DNA of 64,000 nucleotides, taken from NCBI GenBank assembly GCA_039030335.1, contig JBCCEJ010000022.1:6109-70108 (forward strand), in the 5' to 3' direction. Under the pieces are notes generated by a model, which saw only the letters and a list, made by a program, of their open reading frames with translations, was not told the origin of the DNA and ran no database searches. Origin of the DNA: JBCCEJ01 sp039030335 (GTDB taxonomy: Bacteria; Pseudomonadota; Gammaproteobacteria; HK1). Shown here in pieces: positions 34,264-42,230 of the stretch (position 1 is its first letter; each line of letters begins with the position of its first letter). The translations under genes were made by a program, and so were the position numbers.

Positions 34264-36141
34264 TCATGCCACGCCGGCCGCGTCGTACGGCCGTCGTCCG
34301 CTGGAGTTCGCGACCTGCCGCAACCAGTAGGCCAAGTATAACGGTCGTGCCAGCAGGGCGTACTCATGAGGCCGCAGGCGTTCAACCTGACCCAACAGAC
34401 GCTGCAGCCGGCCGGTGTCCACATACGGATCGATTAGGCCATCCGCAAGCAGTTCGGGCCCGAGTGTCGCAAAAAAGGTCCGCAAGGCGTTTTGCTCCAC
34501 CTGCTGCGGCACGACGGCCTTCGGACGCCTGGCGATGGCAGGATCCAGATCGCGTGCCAGCGTCAGCCTGACAGCCAGCTTGTCCAGACACCAGGGCACA
34601 CTTGGCAGTTTGAGACATACGTCCAGTACCCGGTGATCGAGCCATGGATGACGTATCGGCACGGGGGCACCGCGATCGAGGCCGGCATCCAGATGCTCGA
34701 ACAGGCGCGGCCAGACCGGCGAGCGAAGCGACTCAAGCGCATCGGTGCGCCGGCCGTCCCGGTCGGACGGCGCCGTCGCGGGTGCTGTTGGCGGCGGCAG
34801 GTCGACGCGCTCAACAAAATCCGCGCGCAGCCACGGCGGTATCGGCAGCGTGCGATTGCGGTTTCGGTACAGCAGGCCGGAACGGACAAAAACGGGTGGC
34901 AGCGCGCCGGTGAACCGCAACGATGCCGTCCAGTCGCGCGCGAGGCCGAACCAGCGCACGTTGCCGAGCGCGCGCCAGAAGTAGTCGCGGTTGGGCACCC
35001 AGACAGCATCGCCACAGTGTCCTGTCAGCAGCACGTCGCCAACCGTCGCGCGAGTGGGCGTGTGTCCGTAGCGGTTGCCGGGCATGCTCATCGACGGCTC
35101 CGGCGGACAGGCAGATGACGGCAACTCCCGCGGGTCGACGGGAGCCCAGCGTGCGGCCGTGAGATTGACCATCGGGATCTGGAGCTGTCTGGCGCTCTGT
35201 GCCGCGGCGTTGGCTTCGTCTGCGCTCGCAACCAGCGCTGAGTCGTCCATCGCGAGCGCGCGAAGGGACGTCGACGAGTGGTCGCGCACGGCCTGCGCGG
35301 CGGCCGCCACGCAACCCGAATCGAGGCCGCCGCTCAACGCGACCGTGATGTCGGTCGCATCGCCGATTCGATCGCTGACCGCGGCTTCGAGCGCCGGGCG
35401 GAGCATTGCATCGATGTCGTCGGCGTCCAGCCCACGTTCGACCTCGGGGACATCGAGCGGCTGTGTTGCGACGCGTTTCGGAGCGGACCCCGGAGCCAGC
35501 GCGAGAATGGTGCCCGGCGGAACCAGGGCGATATCGGCAAAGCCGGTCGAATCGAGTTCCGGGTTCAGGCCGTGCAGCAGAAACTGTCCAACCGCGCGGT
35601 CGTTGATGCGCCCTGAGCAAAAGCGGCGGACCACTGAGAACGTGTTGCTCGCGATCCAGAAATGCGTGGTGCGCGCGAGATAGAGCGGCTTGACGCCGAA
35701 ACGGTCGCGTTGCAACAGCAGCCGGCCGGCCTGCGCGTCCCAGAGCGCCAGCGCAAACTCACCTCGCTGCGCCGTCAGCGCCGGCAGCCCGCTGGCCCGG
35801 TAGCGCGCGACGAGCGTATCCAGGTCGTTGCGGGCCGTCGACCTCCGGGCTACGTCGCCAAAACCATCGAAGCAGACGTCTCCAACAGCGATACAGCCGA
35901 CCTTGCGCGTCATGGCCCCGTACACCGCGCCGCCACTGGGATCGCATTCGGGCAGCGCGGTCGATCCGGCATCTGGCGACAGGCACGCGACGGCGAAACC
36001 GGCCGGGCCGTCGCGCAGGGTTGCTGCTGCATCCGGTCCGCGGTAGCGCAACGCGTCGGCGAGCGATGTCAGCAGACGATCATCGATAGCTGCGCCCGCA
36101 CTGGCTTCGCGGTGGGCCAGCAGGACCGCAAAGCCGCTCAT
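34264..36141 (-). CDS. Asparagine synthase-like lasso cyclase (C protein)
   Basis: A 625-residue protein with the two asparagine-synthetase-B domains. The N-terminal glutaminase-like domain starts MSGFAVLL, so the catalytic Cys2 of true glutaminases is Ser and ammonia release from glutamine is not expected. LQRDRFGVKPLYLA is conserved. The ATP-pyrophosphatase motif ALSGGLDS is at residues 268-275, and VLLTGHCGDAVW and PIRHPWLDHRVLDVCLKLP follow. Lasso cyclases adenylate an Asp/Glu side chain and close it on the core N-terminus. It lies between B2 (21 nt upstream) and the precursor gene (10 nt downstream). Confidence 0.9.
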   Translation of the reverse strand: MSGFAVLLAHREASAGAAIDDRLLTSLADALRYRGPDAAATLRDGPAGFAVACLSPDAGSTALPECDPSGGAVYGAMTRKVGCIAVGDVCFDGFGDVARRSTARNDLDTLVARYRASGLPALTAQRGEFALALWDAQAGRLLLQRDRFGVKPLYLARTTHFWIASNTFSVVRRFCSGRINDRAVGQFLLHGLNPELDSTGFADIALVPPGTILALAPGSAPKRVATQPLDVPEVERGLDADDIDAMLRPALEAAVSDRIGDATDITVALSGGLDSGCVAAAAQAVRDHSSTSLRALAMDDSALVASADEANAAAQSARQLQIPMVNLTAARWAPVDPRELPSSACPPEPSMSMPGNRYGHTPTRATVGDVLLTGHCGDAVWVPNRDYFWRALGNVRWFGLARDWTASLRFTGALPPVFVRSGLLYRNRNRTLPIPPWLRADFVERVDLPPPTAPATAPSDRDGRRTDALESLRSPVWPRLFEHLDAGLDRGAPVPIRHPWLDHRVLDVCLKLPSVPWCLDKLAVRLTLARDLDPAIARRPKAVVPQQVEQNALRTFFATLGPELLADGLIDPYVDTGRLQRLLGQVERLRPHEYALLARPLYLAYWLRQVANSSGRRPYDAAGVA

Positions 36142-36162
36142 GTCGACTTCCGGCGCGCGCGA

Positions 36163-36579
36163 TCAGGTGCGCGTCGGCAGTGGCATCGGCACATAGATGG
36201 TGGCGACGTCGTCGCTGTCGTTGATAACGGCCCCGTCCAGCTCAATCCAGGCATGTGACTCAAAAGCGCCGGTCAGCGTGCGCACACCCATGTGGAAAGT
36301 GGCATCGATACCTCGACGGCGGAGCAGACCGAGGAGCAGCAGCGAGGTCGACAGGCAGTCGTCTGGCGCGACCGACAGGCGGGCGTCGGCCTGCGCCAGC
36401 TCGGTGGCAAGACGCTCGGCCGTCCAGCTCGCTTCGGTGCCTGCGCGCCGGTTTGGTGGCGTCGCGAACACGCGAAAGCCGCGCTCGGACCATGCGAGTG
36501 TGCGCTGGAATCCAAACAGCTTCAGGGACGCACGGACGAGCAGCAGTGCCGTTGCGAGCAGCGCACTGCGCACGGTCAC
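36163..36579 (-). CDS. Lasso peptide B2 protein (transglutaminase-like leader peptidase)
   Basis: 138 residues from GTG 36579, whose GTGA overlaps the B1 stop by 4 nt; the longer frame upstream is antisense-like Arg-rich noise. The cysteine-protease-like triad is visible as Cys75 (APDDCLSTSLLLLGLL), His109 (FESHAWIELDG) and Asp121 (VINDSDDV). In lasso systems B2 cuts the leader two residues after the conserved Thr, using B1 for substrate binding. Length and spacing match stand-alone B2 proteins. It is the second gene of the cluster and surely translationally coupled to B1. Confidence 0.9.
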   Translation of the reverse strand: MTVRSALLATALLLVRASLKLFGFQRTLAWSERGFRVFATPPNRRAGTEASWTAERLATELAQADARLSVAPDDCLSTSLLLLGLLRRRGIDATFHMGVRTLTGAFESHAWIELDGAVINDSDDVATIYVPMPLPTRT

Positions 36580-36881
36580 GATTCGATGGCCTCCACCGAC
36601 ACGATCTGCTCGGCGGCGAGTGATTCGATCAGTTCGAGCAGGTCGGTCGCGAGTTGTTCCGGGTGTACGTCGAACGCGGCTGCCAGTTCCGCGTGTGCGC
36701 TCGCAAGAGGTTGGCGCTCGCGCGCCGTCGCTTCGAGCGCACTCCAAAATCTTGTCCCCATGTCATCCAGCCCGTAGTAGCGCTCGTTGCCGAGATGAAG
36801 CAGCACGAGTTCGCCATCGAGTTCGCGCGTTAGCACGTCCTCCGGAATGGTGATGCGGCTATTGAGTGTGATCGCTGGCAT
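36576..36881 (-). CDS. PqqD-like RiPP recognition element (lasso B1 protein)
   Basis: 101 residues with the PqqD fold signature: ITIPEDVLTRELDGELVLLHLGNERYYGLDDMGTRFW near residues 10-47, then a helical C-terminus (LAAAFDVHPEQLATDLLELIESLAAEQIV). In lasso clusters the stand-alone PqqD protein binds the precursor leader and delivers it to B2. It is the first gene, followed by B2 with 4-nt overlap. No strong Shine-Dalgarno precedes ATG 36881. The promoter should lie in the 250-nt gap shared with the divergent AhpD-like gene; CATAAT on the minus strand near 36915 is a weak -10 candidate. Confidence 0.9.
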   Translation of the reverse strand: MPAITLNSRITIPEDVLTRELDGELVLLHLGNERYYGLDDMGTRFWSALEATARERQPLASAHAELAAAFDVHPEQLATDLLELIESLAAEQIVSVEAIES

Positions 36882-37131
36882 GGCTGCGGCTGGGAGCGCT
36901 GATCGCGTTCATTATGACGGGAGCGTCCGCGAGAGTTTGCGACATGAGTCGGGGTTTGTGCCACAAATCGAGCGGTTGGCGCTCCCCGGCCGGCGTTGCT
37001 CGCAACGCGAAGCCGCCGCGCCGGGAAGGCAAACCCGATACACTCGAAACCGCATGCCGTAGCGGGCCGTTGACCGGCCCTTGCCGTGCGTTGTCCGCAA
37101 GGCGTGGAATTACCGAGGAAGGAGTCACACG

Positions 37132-38247
37132 ATGCCGATGGTGTCTTACGACGACGCCCCGTACGCGATACGCAGCGAGTTTGCTGGCAGTCACTCGCGG
37201 TTCTGGGCGCGCTTGCAACAGCCGGGGGCCTGGTTTACCAGTGCCGAGCGAATAGATATCGCGCGGGAAGTCCGCGCCGCCTGGGACTGTCCTGTCTGTG
37301 CTGAACGTAAAGCGGCGTTGTCCCCGCAGATGGTCGCCGGCGAGCATACGGCCGCGACCGGCCTGCCATCGCAGGTGGTTGACGTCGTGCACCGCATGAC
37401 TACCGATGCGGCGCGCCTGACGCGGTCCTGGTACGACGCGCAGATCGCTGAGGGCCTGCACGAAGGCGAGTACGTCGAGATCGTCGGCACGGTCGTCGCG
37501 ATGGTCAGCATAGACAGCTTCGCGATCGGGCTTGGATTGCCGCTTCGGGAGTTACCGGAACCAGGGCCGGGCGAACCCACCGGATACCGACCGTCATCGG
37601 TTGAGCAGGTCGGTGACGCGTGGGTACCGATGGTTCCGGCGGATAACAGCGGCATGCCCGAGGCGGACCTGTGGGTGGCCGGGCGCACGGCCAACGTCAT
37701 CAGGGCGATGAGCCTGGTCCCCGATGAGGTGCGGACACTTTGTGACCTCTCGGATGCGCACTATCTCGCCATGGGGCTCGTGCGTCAGTCGGGCGTCGAC
37801 GCGGGTCGCGCGCTCAATCGCTCGCAGATCGAGTTGGTGGCGGGCCGGGTGTCCGCCCTGAATGAGTGCTACTACTGAACTACTGCCCATGCCGACATGC
37901 TCCGTGCGAGCAGTGAAACCCATGCGCAGGATGTGGATTTGCAGGTCGTCATGAATGGCGACTACCGCGGTGATATCGCTGGCGGTGACGCACTCGTGGC
38001 GCTCGCCGAGGCGGTGGTCAGCACCGAGGCGGCGGCGCTCACCGAGGCGCGTACGCGCGTTACCGCCGAGCTTGGCGAAGCCGCGCTGGTCGACGCCGTG
38101 GGCGTTGCGTCGAATTTTCAGAGGATGGTGCGTATCGCCGATACGACCGGCATCGTGCTCGGGCGCTTCGAGACGATGACTGAAGGTTTGCGCGCCGATC
38201 TGGATATCAACCGGTTCGCGGCCGCCAGGTCGGCTTCGCCTGCCTGA
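37132..38247 (+). CDS. Two-domain AhpD/CMD-like protein with in-frame UGA, probable selenoprotein
   Basis: 371 residues if the UGA at 37876-37878 is read as residue 249. ATG 37132 has AAGGAG 7 nt upstream. The first half has a CPVC motif (Cys53, Cys56) and helical AhpD-like sequence (EYVEIVGTVVAMVSIDSF). The second half has NRSQIELVAGRVSALNECYY, then UGA, then TTAHADMLR. In AhpD-like enzymes this spot is CxxC followed by a His, so UGA replaces the second Cys. Reading continues in the same frame for another 123 codons with family-like sequence (VASNFQRMVRIADTTGIVLGRF). AhpD-like selenoproteins with CxxU are known in bacteria. Otherwise it is a pseudogene with one nonsense mutation. Confidence 0.75.
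37898..37912 (+). promoter_or_regulatory. Candidate bacterial SECIS stem-loop
   Basis: Stem TGCTC/GAGCA (37898-37902 with 37908-37912) closes the 5-nt loop CGTGC. The loop starts 24 nt after the UGA and has a G in its second position, which fits the loose rules for bacterial SECIS elements (loop 16-37 nt downstream with an early G). The stem is short and the competing ACTGC/GCAGT pairing (37882-37886 with 37910-37914) exists, so support is modest. Confidence 0.35.
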
Positions 38248-38254
38248 CGTGGAC

Positions 38255-38283
38255 CCGTACGCGCCCGTGAAGGGCGCGTACGG
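38255..38283. terminator. Perfect 12-bp hairpin between convergent genes
   Basis: CCGTACGCGCCC (38255-38266) pairs fully with GGGCGCGTACGG (38272-38283) around GTGAA. It sits 8 nt after the AhpD-like stop and 9 nt before the GT2 stop, so it can serve both. The T-tract is weak (TTAT), so it may act as an mRNA-end stabiliser as much as a terminator. Confidence 0.65.
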
Positions 38284-38292
38284 TTATCCCGC

Positions 38293-39003
38293 TCAACGCC
38301 GCAACAGGCGCGTCAACAGCATGGCCCAGACAACGCCGAAGAAATGGTGGGCGCGAATTTTCTTGCCTTCATCGTAGCTCCGCCCGAAGTAGCAGATCGG
38401 TACTTCGTAGAGCGTTCGCAGTCGCCGCGTCGCGAGCGACAGGATTTCGGCCTGTTGACCCCAGCCATGTACGCGCAACTCGGCCGGCTCGACGGCGCTG
38501 CGCTTCAGGAGGAGGTAGCCGCTGTAGACGTCGGAGAAAGTTGTGTTGTGCAGCACGTTGAAGATCGTCGTCAGGACGCGGTTGCCGACCTTGTTCCAGA
38601 AGTAGTGCACGCGGGTCATCGGGGGCGCCGACAGGCGGCTTCCCATGACCAGATCGGCGCCGTGAAACAGAACTGGCCGGATCAGCGTCTGGAAGTCGGA
38701 GGGGTCGTATTCGAGGTCGGCGTCCTGACACAGAATGAAGGCGCCGGTGGCGGCGCCCAACCCGGCGATGATCGCAGCACCCTTGCCTGCGTTTCGTTCG
38801 AGGCGAATGTGGTGATCGAGCAAGTGCGCGTGGGACCGCAAGACGGCGTCGGTCTCGTCGGTGCTGCCGTCGTCGATGACCACGATCTCCAATTCCACGC
38901 CGTCGATGGCCTGTTCGTGCACGCGTGCCAGCACGTGCGGCAGCGTCGTCGCCTCGTTGTATGCTGGGATGATGACGGAGATGCGAAGCGGTTGGCCTGA
39001 CAT
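38293..39003 (-). CDS. Family 2 glycosyltransferase (dolichyl-phosphate-sugar synthase-like)
   Basis: 236 residues from ATG 39003 (MSGQPLRISVIIPAYNE); the upstream extension overlaps the neighbour antisense and lacks family sequence. GT-A motifs are SVIIPAYNEATTLPHVL, VVIDDGSTDETDAVL, ERNAGKGAAIIAGLGAATGAFILCQDADLEYDP (DxD-like DAD) and DVYSGYLLLKRS. This resembles undecaprenyl- or dolichyl-phosphate mannose/glucose transferases without C-terminal membrane anchors. It probably makes a lipid-linked sugar for surface glycans. It is divergent from the YfhO-like gene, and the two 5' ends overlap. Confidence 0.88.
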   Translation of the reverse strand: MSGQPLRISVIIPAYNEATTLPHVLARVHEQAIDGVELEIVVIDDGSTDETDAVLRSHAHLLDHHIRLERNAGKGAAIIAGLGAATGAFILCQDADLEYDPSDFQTLIRPVLFHGADLVMGSRLSAPPMTRVHYFWNKVGNRVLTTIFNVLHNTTFSDVYSGYLLLKRSAVEPAELRVHGWGQQAEILSLATRRLRTLYEVPICYFGRSYDEGKKIRAHHFFGVVWAMLLTRLLRR

Positions 39004-41341
39004 AGCTGTGTTAAGTGGTCTGTGGCTGATGTTCTGGTGGCCGGAACTCAGTGGTTCGGAACTGCTTTTTGCGCGCGACCTCGGCCTGCTCGTCGAACCG
39101 GCCAAAGCCTGGGGCACCGGCGTCTGGTCGACCGGCGCGGCGCCGGTCTGGGCGCCATGGCTGGGCACTGGTCTGCCGTATCTCGCCGACCCCGCCAACC
39201 AGGCGTTCTACCCGCCGAACGTCCTTTATCTGCTGGCCCCGACGCCCGCGCATGCTACCACCTGGTTTGCGGCCGGCCATGTGTTGCTCGGCACAATTGG
39301 CGTAGCGGCCCTGGCGCGCTATCTGCACGCTCCGGCGCTCGCCTGCATCGGCGGTGGGGCAACCTACGGCTTGAGCGGTTACGTGCTGTCGATCACCGAT
39401 AATATGACCTACCTGCCCGCCGTGGCGTGGGTGCCGTTGGGACTCGCGTGCTGGGTCAGTTACCTGAATCAGGGCGCACCACAAGCACGGCTGTTGCGGT
39501 GGGCAGGCTTCGCGGTCTGCGTGTCACTCATGGTCCTGGCCGGCGACCCTCTGCATCCGCCCGCGCTGGTCGGCGTCGCGGTCCTGCTGTTGTTGGCCTG
39601 TGCGGGCCCCTACCGCTGGCTTGCGGCCGGTGGGTGGCTGGCGGGCGCGGTCGCGCTCGGCCTGGCCCTCGGTGCCGTGCAGCTGCTGCCGGCGCTGCAT
39701 CTCGCCGCGTTGTCCGACCGGAGCGGTGCGTTGCCGTTTCTGGAAGCAACGGCCTGGTCGCTGCCTCCGGCGCGCCTGCCGGAACTGTTCCATCCGTGGT
39801 GGTTTGGCAGTGCTTACCCGGCGTTTGAATTTCGCGGCACGGCCGCCTACGCGGGGCTCGCGACGCCGTGGGCCAGCTCGATACACGTCGGCGCGGTTCC
39901 GATCACATTGCTGGCCGCGGCGCTGGCGGCGAAGCCCCAGGGGGCGGGTGGTGCTCCTGGCGACCGTCGGATTGACGGTGCCGTGTGGGTGTTTCTTCTG
40001 ATCGCGTTGATGGCTCTGGTATTCGCGACCGGCCGGTACCTGCCCGCCGCGCAGTGGTGGTACTCCTTCGTTGGCGACGTCGTGCGTCAGCGCTATCCGG
40101 AAAAGCTCGTATTCCTCGCCACGTTGGCGTTCTCAGTGCTGACAGCGCTCGCGATCGCACGTCTGCAGGCTGCGGCTGAACAGGCGCGTCGGACGCCGCG
40201 ATGGCGTCGCGTGCTGCCGTGGACGATCGGTGGCTGCGTGTTGTTGATGTCTGGTGACTGGTTGGTGACGGACGTGCCTGATGCCGCTGCCAGCCCGCTC
40301 TGGTCTGCACTTATCGGCATCCCCATCCCTTTCGAGGCCGGTCTGCGCCTGCATGCGCGGGTAGTGACCTTGCTGCTGCTGCTGCTGGCCGCGATCGCGT
40401 TGGTGCGTTGGCGCTGGCTCGCTGCGGTAGCGGTGGGGATGCTGGTGATCGACGGCTTCTGGGTGCACGCACGATTTCCGCCGGCCGGCCCGGGCGCGCT
40501 GTTGTCAGCGCCGCACACCGAAATGCTGGCACCGACGTTGCGGGCGAAGTCGGCCGCCGTGCGCGTACTCTTCGATGCACGCGACCCGGCTGGAACCATT
40601 CCGTTTCGCAGTGATGCCATCGCCGCGCGAGTCGGGGCAGCGCTTGCCGCGCACGCCGGGCGTGGCGAAGCGGCCGCACTCGAGGCTGGCTACCTGCCGC
40701 TCTACGCGGCGGTATTTCAACGCGCCCGGCTGCATCCGCAGCGCGGCGTCGCGGCGGGTATTGCCTACCTGAATGCGGAGTCATCCCCGGTCGCGCCTAC
40801 CGCTCTTCTCGACTGGATCGATGCGCTGCTCGACGAGCCCTCGCTCACCGCACTGCAGCTCGCCGGCGTCACGCACGTATTCGCATTGCCGGCCGCGCTC
40901 GCCCGGTGGCAGGCGCTCGGGTTGATATCCATTCCGGTGCCGGCGGAGTTGCACGTCGCCGTCCTGACGGTCCCGGAGCCAAAGCCCCTGGTCTGGTGGC
41001 GGACGTGCGCGGACTGTCGTGCGGTTCCGGGAGAGTGGCGCGCCGACGGGCTGAGCATCGATATCGATGCGCCGACTGGCGCGACGCTGCTGACGCGTAT
41101 CAGCGCCCTGGATGGCTGGCAGGCAACGCTGAACGGCCGGCCACTGACGGCCGGCCGCCATGTTCCTACGGGTCGCTGGCCATTGCTGGCGTTCGACGTT
41201 CCGGTCGGCGCGCATCGCCTCGAACTGCGTTATCAGGCGCCCGGGTCTGCGGCCGGCTCGATCGTGACCGCGGGCGCACTGGCGGTGCTCTCGATGGTGC
41301 TGTTCATGGCGATGACCGGCCGGGCTCGAGCACGCGCCTGA
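38981..41341 (+). CDS. YfhO-like polytopic membrane protein
   Basis: About 786 residues with some 12 hydrophobic helices and a soluble C-terminal beta-rich domain. The N-terminus (DIAVLSGLWLMFWWPELSGSELLFARDLGLL) and GLPYLADPANQAFYPPNVLYLLAP are characteristic of YfhO/GT-C-like proteins. The tail LTRISALDGWQATLNGRPL with VPVGAHRLELRYQAPG matches the YfhO C-terminus. Some YfhO proteins are glycosyltransferases that use undecaprenyl-phosphate sugars, consistent with the divergent GT2 next door. The start is uncertain: ATG 38981 includes the first helix but overlaps the GT2 gene, and GTG 39008 would avoid that. The 3' end overlaps the convergent batE-like gene by 38 nt. Confidence 0.8.
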   Translation: MRSGWPDIAVLSGLWLMFWWPELSGSELLFARDLGLLVEPAKAWGTGVWSTGAAPVWAPWLGTGLPYLADPANQAFYPPNVLYLLAPTPAHATTWFAAGHVLLGTIGVAALARYLHAPALACIGGGATYGLSGYVLSITDNMTYLPAVAWVPLGLACWVSYLNQGAPQARLLRWAGFAVCVSLMVLAGDPLHPPALVGVAVLLLLACAGPYRWLAAGGWLAGAVALGLALGAVQLLPALHLAALSDRSGALPFLEATAWSLPPARLPELFHPWWFGSAYPAFEFRGTAAYAGLATPWASSIHVGAVPITLLAAALAAKPQGAGGAPGDRRIDGAVWVFLLIALMALVFATGRYLPAAQWWYSFVGDVVRQRYPEKLVFLATLAFSVLTALAIARLQAAAEQARRTPRWRRVLPWTIGGCVLLMSGDWLVTDVPDAAASPLWSALIGIPIPFEAGLRLHARVVTLLLLLLAAIALVRWRWLAAVAVGMLVIDGFWVHARFPPAGPGALLSAPHTEMLAPTLRAKSAAVRVLFDARDPAGTIPFRSDAIAARVGAALAAHAGRGEAAALEAGYLPLYAAVFQRARLHPQRGVAAGIAYLNAESSPVAPTALLDWIDALLDEPSLTALQLAGVTHVFALPAALARWQALGLISIPVPAELHVAVLTVPEPKPLVWWRTCADCRAVPGEWRADGLSIDIDAPTGATLLTRISALDGWQATLNGRPLTAGRHVPTGRWPLLAFDVPVGAHRLELRYQAPGSAAGSIVTAGALAVLSMVLFMAMTGRARARA

Positions 41342-42230
41342 CGCTGCGCGCAGGTAGCCACGCGATATCGTCGTTGGCCAGCCTGACGCGCCGCCAACGC
41401 GCGCGTTCCTCGATCACGACCACCTCGGTGCCGGCCGGCAAGGGAGCGCTGTACCGGGGCGCCGAATTGAACGAGTCTGCCGTGCGTGCTACCACTTCCG
41501 GCGCGGTCACGACGGCGTCGACAACCGGGTCTGCCCGGAGAGCCACGATCAGCGCCAGCGCGGTCGCCGTAAACGTCAGGGCAGGAGGCAGCGAGAGCCA
41601 GCGCAGTGCGGCGCTGCCCAGCATCAGGCTGGCAGTGAACGCCGCACAGAAGAGCGCGAACGAGACGAGCATGACGGTTTTTCGGTCGGAATTCGTGGCG
41701 CGCTCGTGCCATCCGAACAGGGAGTCGTTGCGAACGGTGCGTGGCACGGGCACCGAGACGGGCAACGTCGCGCGCACCTCGGCGACGGCGCGCAGAGCCC
41801 GCTCGTGGTCGGGATCCAGCGCGAGCGCCCGGTGAAAGTACAGCATCGCCTCGCCGGTTTCGCCTGCCTGAAGAAATGCGGTTCCAGTGTTGGTCAACAG
41901 AGCGGGAGAGGCGCGGCCCGGCGCGGCGGCGGCTGCCTGCTGGAACAATCGGGCGGCCCTCAGGAACGCCGCGCGCCGGGCTGCGCCGTCGTTACTTTGT
42001 TGCGCCACCTGGTAGGTCTCTACGCCCCGCTCGCCCAGCGCGGCCGCCGACTGTCCGGCCGCTACCGACGGGCCTGCGCCGATCAGCAGTGCGGCGCTCA
42101 GGGCTATCAGCAACAGCGCCGACGGCTGCCGGACCCGCATGCGACTGGCATCGCGTGCGGGTGAGTGCGTTCGCGATAACCGACACCAGTGCGCGCGCCG
42201 TTCACCCGGCAGCGTCTCAGGGGTTTGCAT
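41304..42230 (-). CDS. batE: BatE-like TPR protein with C-terminal SH3 domain
   Basis: 308 residues from ATG 42230, which forms TGATG with the batD stop and has GGAGG about 10 nt ahead inside batD. Alternatively ATG 42138-42140 starts directly at the signal-like MRVRQPSALLLIALSAALLIGAG. A TPR region (ALLTNTGTAFLQAGETGEAMLYFHRALALDPDHERAL) is followed by two transmembrane helices (VMLVSFALFCAAFTASLML, LTFTATALALIVALRA). The bacterial SH3-like end is PLPAGTEVVVIEERARWRRVRLANDDIAWLP. This TPR-TM-SH3 layout is typical of BatE. It is the last gene of the Bat operon. Confidence 0.82.
   Translation of the reverse strand: MQTPETLPGERRAHWCRLSRTHSPARDASRMRVRQPSALLLIALSAALLIGAGPSVAAGQSAAALGERGVETYQVAQQSNDGAARRAAFLRAARLFQQAAAAAPGRASPALLTNTGTAFLQAGETGEAMLYFHRALALDPDHERALRAVAEVRATLPVSVPVPRTVRNDSLFGWHERATNSDRKTVMLVSFALFCAAFTASLMLGSAALRWLSLPPALTFTATALALIVALRADPVVDAVVTAPEVVARTADSFNSAPRYSAPLPAGTEVVVIEERARWRRVRLANDDIAWLPARSVRRVLEPGRSSP

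Noticed and set aside
36580..36747. N-terminal extension of the B2 protein
   Set aside because: It lies antisense-like inside the PqqD gene with Arg-rich, non-homologous sequence; GTG 36579 overlapping the PqqD stop gives the standard length.
37860..37900. A frameshift as the cause of the split AhpD-like gene
   Set aside because: The two halves share one reading frame; only a single TGA separates them, so no indel is needed.
37879..38247. A separate downstream gene starting at ATG 37897
   Set aside because: It is in the same frame as the upstream ORF, has no Shine-Dalgarno of its own and begins in the middle of the AhpD-like catalytic helix. It is the read-through half of one gene.
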